From contig SDOX01000016.1 of assembly GCA_004565275.1 (NCBI GenBank), positions 735,989 to 799,988 on the forward strand: a stretch of 64,000 nt of DNA, read 5' to 3'. The notes under the pieces were generated by a model. That model saw only the letters and a list, made by a program, of their open reading frames with translations. It was not told where the DNA came from and searched no databases. Of the stretch, positions 61,383 through 64,000 are shown in pieces (within the stretch, counting starts at the first letter, position 1; each line of letters begins with the position of its first letter). This DNA is from Nannochloropsis salina CCMP1776. Taxonomy: Eukaryota; Sar; Eustigmatophyceae; Eustigmatales; Monodopsidaceae. The translations under genes were made by a program, and so were the position numbers.

Positions 61383-64000
61383 CTACTCACCCATTGCCGC
61401 CAGTCGTGCCACCACTTCTACGAACCCGGGACGGTCCCCCGGTTCCTGCGCCCAACAGGAGCGGACCAGGGCTTTGTAGTCTTCGGGACAATCTTCGGGC
61501 AATTTCGGTCTTTCTTTTCGGTTGATCACCGCGGCCACCACTTGGACAGGTTGCAGTCCTTCGTAAGGAATCGCTCGCGCGGCTATTTCCCACAGAATGA
61601 TCCCAAAGCTGTACACATCCGCCTTTTCCGTGTACTGGGTGGAATTGATCACCTCCGGCGCCATCCAATGGTAGGTGCCACACTGCATCGTCATAATGTC
61701 CGTCAAAGAATGCGGTTTGAAACGCGACAAGCCAAAATCCGTAATTTTGACCACCCATGCCCGGTTCAAGAGCACGTTCAAAGACTTTAAATCCCGGTGG
61801 ATCAAAATCGGGTCCCGACTGTGCAAATATTCCATCCCTGCGGCCAACCCCTTCGCAATCGACAGTCGTCGGCTCCAAGCTATCTCCGTGTAGGGCGGCC
61901 CTTTCTCATTCACTACCATAAACAGATTTCCTCGGTGGCAGAATTCCGTCAAAACCGCCACCGGATCCACACAGGTACCGACAAAGGCAATGATATTAGG
62001 ATGATGCAATTCCCGCAACAATGCCACTTCCGATTCGAAGTCCCTGAGGCTCTTCTCCGCCATGGGCAGATTGTTCTGAGTGACCAATTTTTTCACCGCC
62101 ACGTCCTGCCCCTGGACCGTAGCCCGATAGACAGTGGCAAAGGCCCCGTGGCCAATCACCTCCCCCCAGAGAATCTCGTCCAGATCAATCATGGGCCCAT
62201 GGGCGTGAAACGCGTGCAGGCACGAGGACAGGGCCAAGGCGACAGCTGGCTTCAAGTTCGCCCGCCACGCCTGAGTGCGCGCTTCCCGACGCCGGGCTCG
62301 GAGGAGCTTGTCCTGCTGCGGGTTCACCGGGGCCGTGGGGGTGGAGGAGGAGGACGGGGGAGGTGGGGGCGGGGGGCGTGGCAGGGAGGGTGCGGAGGAG
62401 GGGTGGGCGGGAGGAAGGTGGTCCTCGAGAGGGCAGGGCGGACATCCCACGAGAGGGACTCGAGCTCTCCTCTGTTTCCTTCGCTCTCGGCGTCTTCCTC
62501 CTTCTGTATCGGTCTCCCTTCCTTCGCGCCCGCGCCAGGCACGGGGCCACTGAAGCCGTCCCAGGCCCCGACCTCCATCTTCTCGGCCCGCCTCTCCTCG
62601 CCCTCCACCTCCCTGTCTCCCATCAGGATGGGGGTCGATCCCCCCCCCCCCCCGAGGCCTGTCAGGCATGACGCCGTCGCCGAGCCGAAGGCCGCCGCTC
62701 GTAGGAACCCGCCCCCATTCGTTGCACTCGCCATCCCCTCCTCCCCTTCCTCCTCCCCTTCTTCCGACGAAGACGACGACCAGGACAAGAGATCCCTCCG
62801 ACTCATGTCGATCCCTCCCTCCCGCCCTCCGCCCCTCCCTCCTTTCCTCCCTCCCTCCACATCCTCTATCATCGACAGCCTGGGCGGTAGTCCCTTCATC
62901 GGCCCCCCTTGTGGCAAGCCAGAGGGCATCCCAGCACCCTCCTCCCCATCCCCCTCGGGACCCTCCCTCGACCTGATCCATACCTCCTCCCCTTCCTCCC
63001 TCCACCAACCCCTGCTTTTCCTCCTGCCGCTTCCAGATACCCACCTTCCCTCCCGTCCCCCTGAACGTCCCTTTCCGTCCTCTCCTCTCGCCTCCCCCCT
63101 TTCCTCCCCTTTTCCCTCCCGAGCCCCGCCCTCAGTCCCCAACGGCCGCCGCAGGCTCTCCTCCTCCGTCACGCTCGACGGCATGAACCACACCTCTTGT
63201 TCCTTCCCTTCCTCCCCTTCCCGCGCCTCTCCACGCACGGAGAGTGGCAAGGTGCTTGACAGTCGTGAGGAGGACAAAAGAGAGGAGGCCGAGAGAACGG
63301 GGGGCTGGGGGGGGGGCTGCACTAGAGGAGAGGATGGTGGGTAGTGGATAGGGTGGTCTCCCTTGGTCGTCACCCTCCTCTCTTTCTTTGTGGCGACTTC
63401 CTTCCTCTCCTTGGGGCGGCTGGGGCGTTTGCTCGGGCGGTAGTTGTTGCGATGGTGGCTGTGCTTGTTGCTCTTGTTCTGGTTGGGGCTGTGGTAGTGG
63501 CTCTTGTTGGGGCGGCTCTTGCACTGTCTGTCGCTCCTCCACCTGCTCTTCCTTCCGCTGAGAAAAAAGCTGAGGAATGCTTGAAAACGGCTCGGGCGGA
63601 GACGGGGTAGGAGGCATTTGATGGGATGAGGCACCAGGCGTGGGTGAGGGACGGGCAGAGGAAGCGGCGGAGGAGGAGGAGGAAAAGCCCACAGTATCGT
63701 GAAACGTCTCCCACCCCGCGGTCAGGCTGGCGGGAGGGAGGGGGGTAGGGAGGACAGGGGGGGAGGGCATCGGGGCGGTGGAGAAGGGGGAAGTGGCCTG
63801 AGAGGGACGGCGGAGGGGCGTGAGATTCGCGGGAGGGAGGGGCAGCACGCCCGTGGAGGGGGAGGGGGAGGGGGTGGCCTGTCTAGGAGGAGGGGTTGCC
63901 GCCCCAGCGACCCCCCCTGCCGCCGGGGCCGCGTTCGGCCAGGGTGCAGTGTCTCGGACCTTGGTCAGACCGGTAGTGTCAGAGAACACAGTGCTTTCCA
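61383..64000 (-). CDS. TKL (Raf/MLK-like) protein kinase, 5' end outside the window
   Basis: The kinase domain is encoded by 62190..61383 in one frame: GHGAFATVYRATVQG (Gly loop), VAVKKL, ELHHPNIIAFVGTC, catalytic loop HRDLKSLNVLL, ITDFGLSRFK, and CGTYHWMAPEVINS, ending at the stop at 61383. These are TKL hallmarks, close to plant and algal Raf-like MAP3Ks. Upstream the coding signal moves through two other frames: about 62420-63320 (Ser/Glu/Arg rich, with a LLSWSSSSSEEGEEEGEEG tract) and about 63375-64000 (Pro/Gln/Ser rich), which remains open at the right edge. At least two introns are therefore expected. One may be 63373..63322, but that is only 52 nt; the junction near 62300-62420 is unresolved. 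Coordinates give the gene span, and the N-terminal part is partial. Confidence 0.75.

Noticed and set aside
61797-63344. 515-aa plus-strand ORF opposite the TKL kinase
   Set aside because: Pro/Ser-rich shadow; the minus strand has all kinase motifs.
1-64000. Search for transposons, LTR or virus-like elements, CRISPR arrays and toxin remnants
   Set aside because: No reverse transcriptase, integrase, transposase or capsid-like translation, no long terminal or inverted repeats, and no regularly spaced repeat array were seen by eye.

Overview
The window is nuclear DNA of a photosynthetic eukaryote, most likely a stramenopile alga with a secondary red-type plastid; a eustigmatophyte (Nannochloropsis/Microchloropsis-like) is my best guess. 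The reasons are: few, short introns with GT..AG ends (GTAAGT, GTACGT and GTGCGT donors); GC-rich coding sequence full of Pro, Glu, Gly and Ser low-complexity tracts, set between AT-richer gaps; and several nuclear genes whose products start with a secretory signal peptide ending at a Phe (..VNAF, ..TLAF, ..TDAF, ..ASAF), the usual bipartite plastid-targeting signature of secondary red plastids. The genus cannot be proved from sequence reading alone. I saw no rRNA, tRNA, CRISPR array, transposon or virus-like element.

Layout, left to right: arrestin-like protein (+); histidine acid phosphatase (-); an unrecognised 594-aa protein (-); an AT-rich gap holding a possible plastid-targeted exon (-); PUS7-type tRNA pseudouridine synthase (+); a DIX-like plus auxilin-type J-domain protein (+); galactonolactone dehydrogenase (-); an ABCG half-transporter with a Cys-rich ectodomain (-); a small plastid protein (+); PTAR1-like prenyltransferase-alpha repeat protein (-); the MTR4 exosome helicase in six exons (-); a plastid multi-pass membrane protein (+); a tiny two-exon membrane protein (-); eIF2-alpha in five exons (-); a bZIP factor (-); an FG-GAP/VCBS repeat protein (+); a plant-type DYRK kinase (+); DMAP1/Swc4 (+); an LPAT-like acyltransferase (-); a CMAS/coclaurine-N-methyltransferase-like enzyme in four exons (-); a plastid rhomboid (+); plastid class I fructose-bisphosphate aldolase (-); a possible HMG-box-like protein (+); and the 3' part of a TKL kinase (-) that runs off the right edge.

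These are mostly housekeeping and regulatory genes without operon logic. Loose functional neighbours are PUS7/MTR4/eIF2-alpha (RNA and translation), bZIP/DMAP1 (transcription and chromatin), the adjacent acyltransferase and CMAS-family enzymes (lipids), and aldolase, rhomboid and two unknown proteins (plastid). Several genes lie head to head over gaps of 0.45-1.3 kb that probably act as shared promoters. Splice junctions were chosen by consensus sites, reading phase and family homology; all totals given are divisible by three.

The most unusual item is the protein at 13.0-14.6 kb, which joins a DIX-like N-terminus to a C-terminal auxilin-type J domain. Next are the tiny membrane protein at 31.7-32.1 kb and a duplicated palindrome at 48.6 kb.
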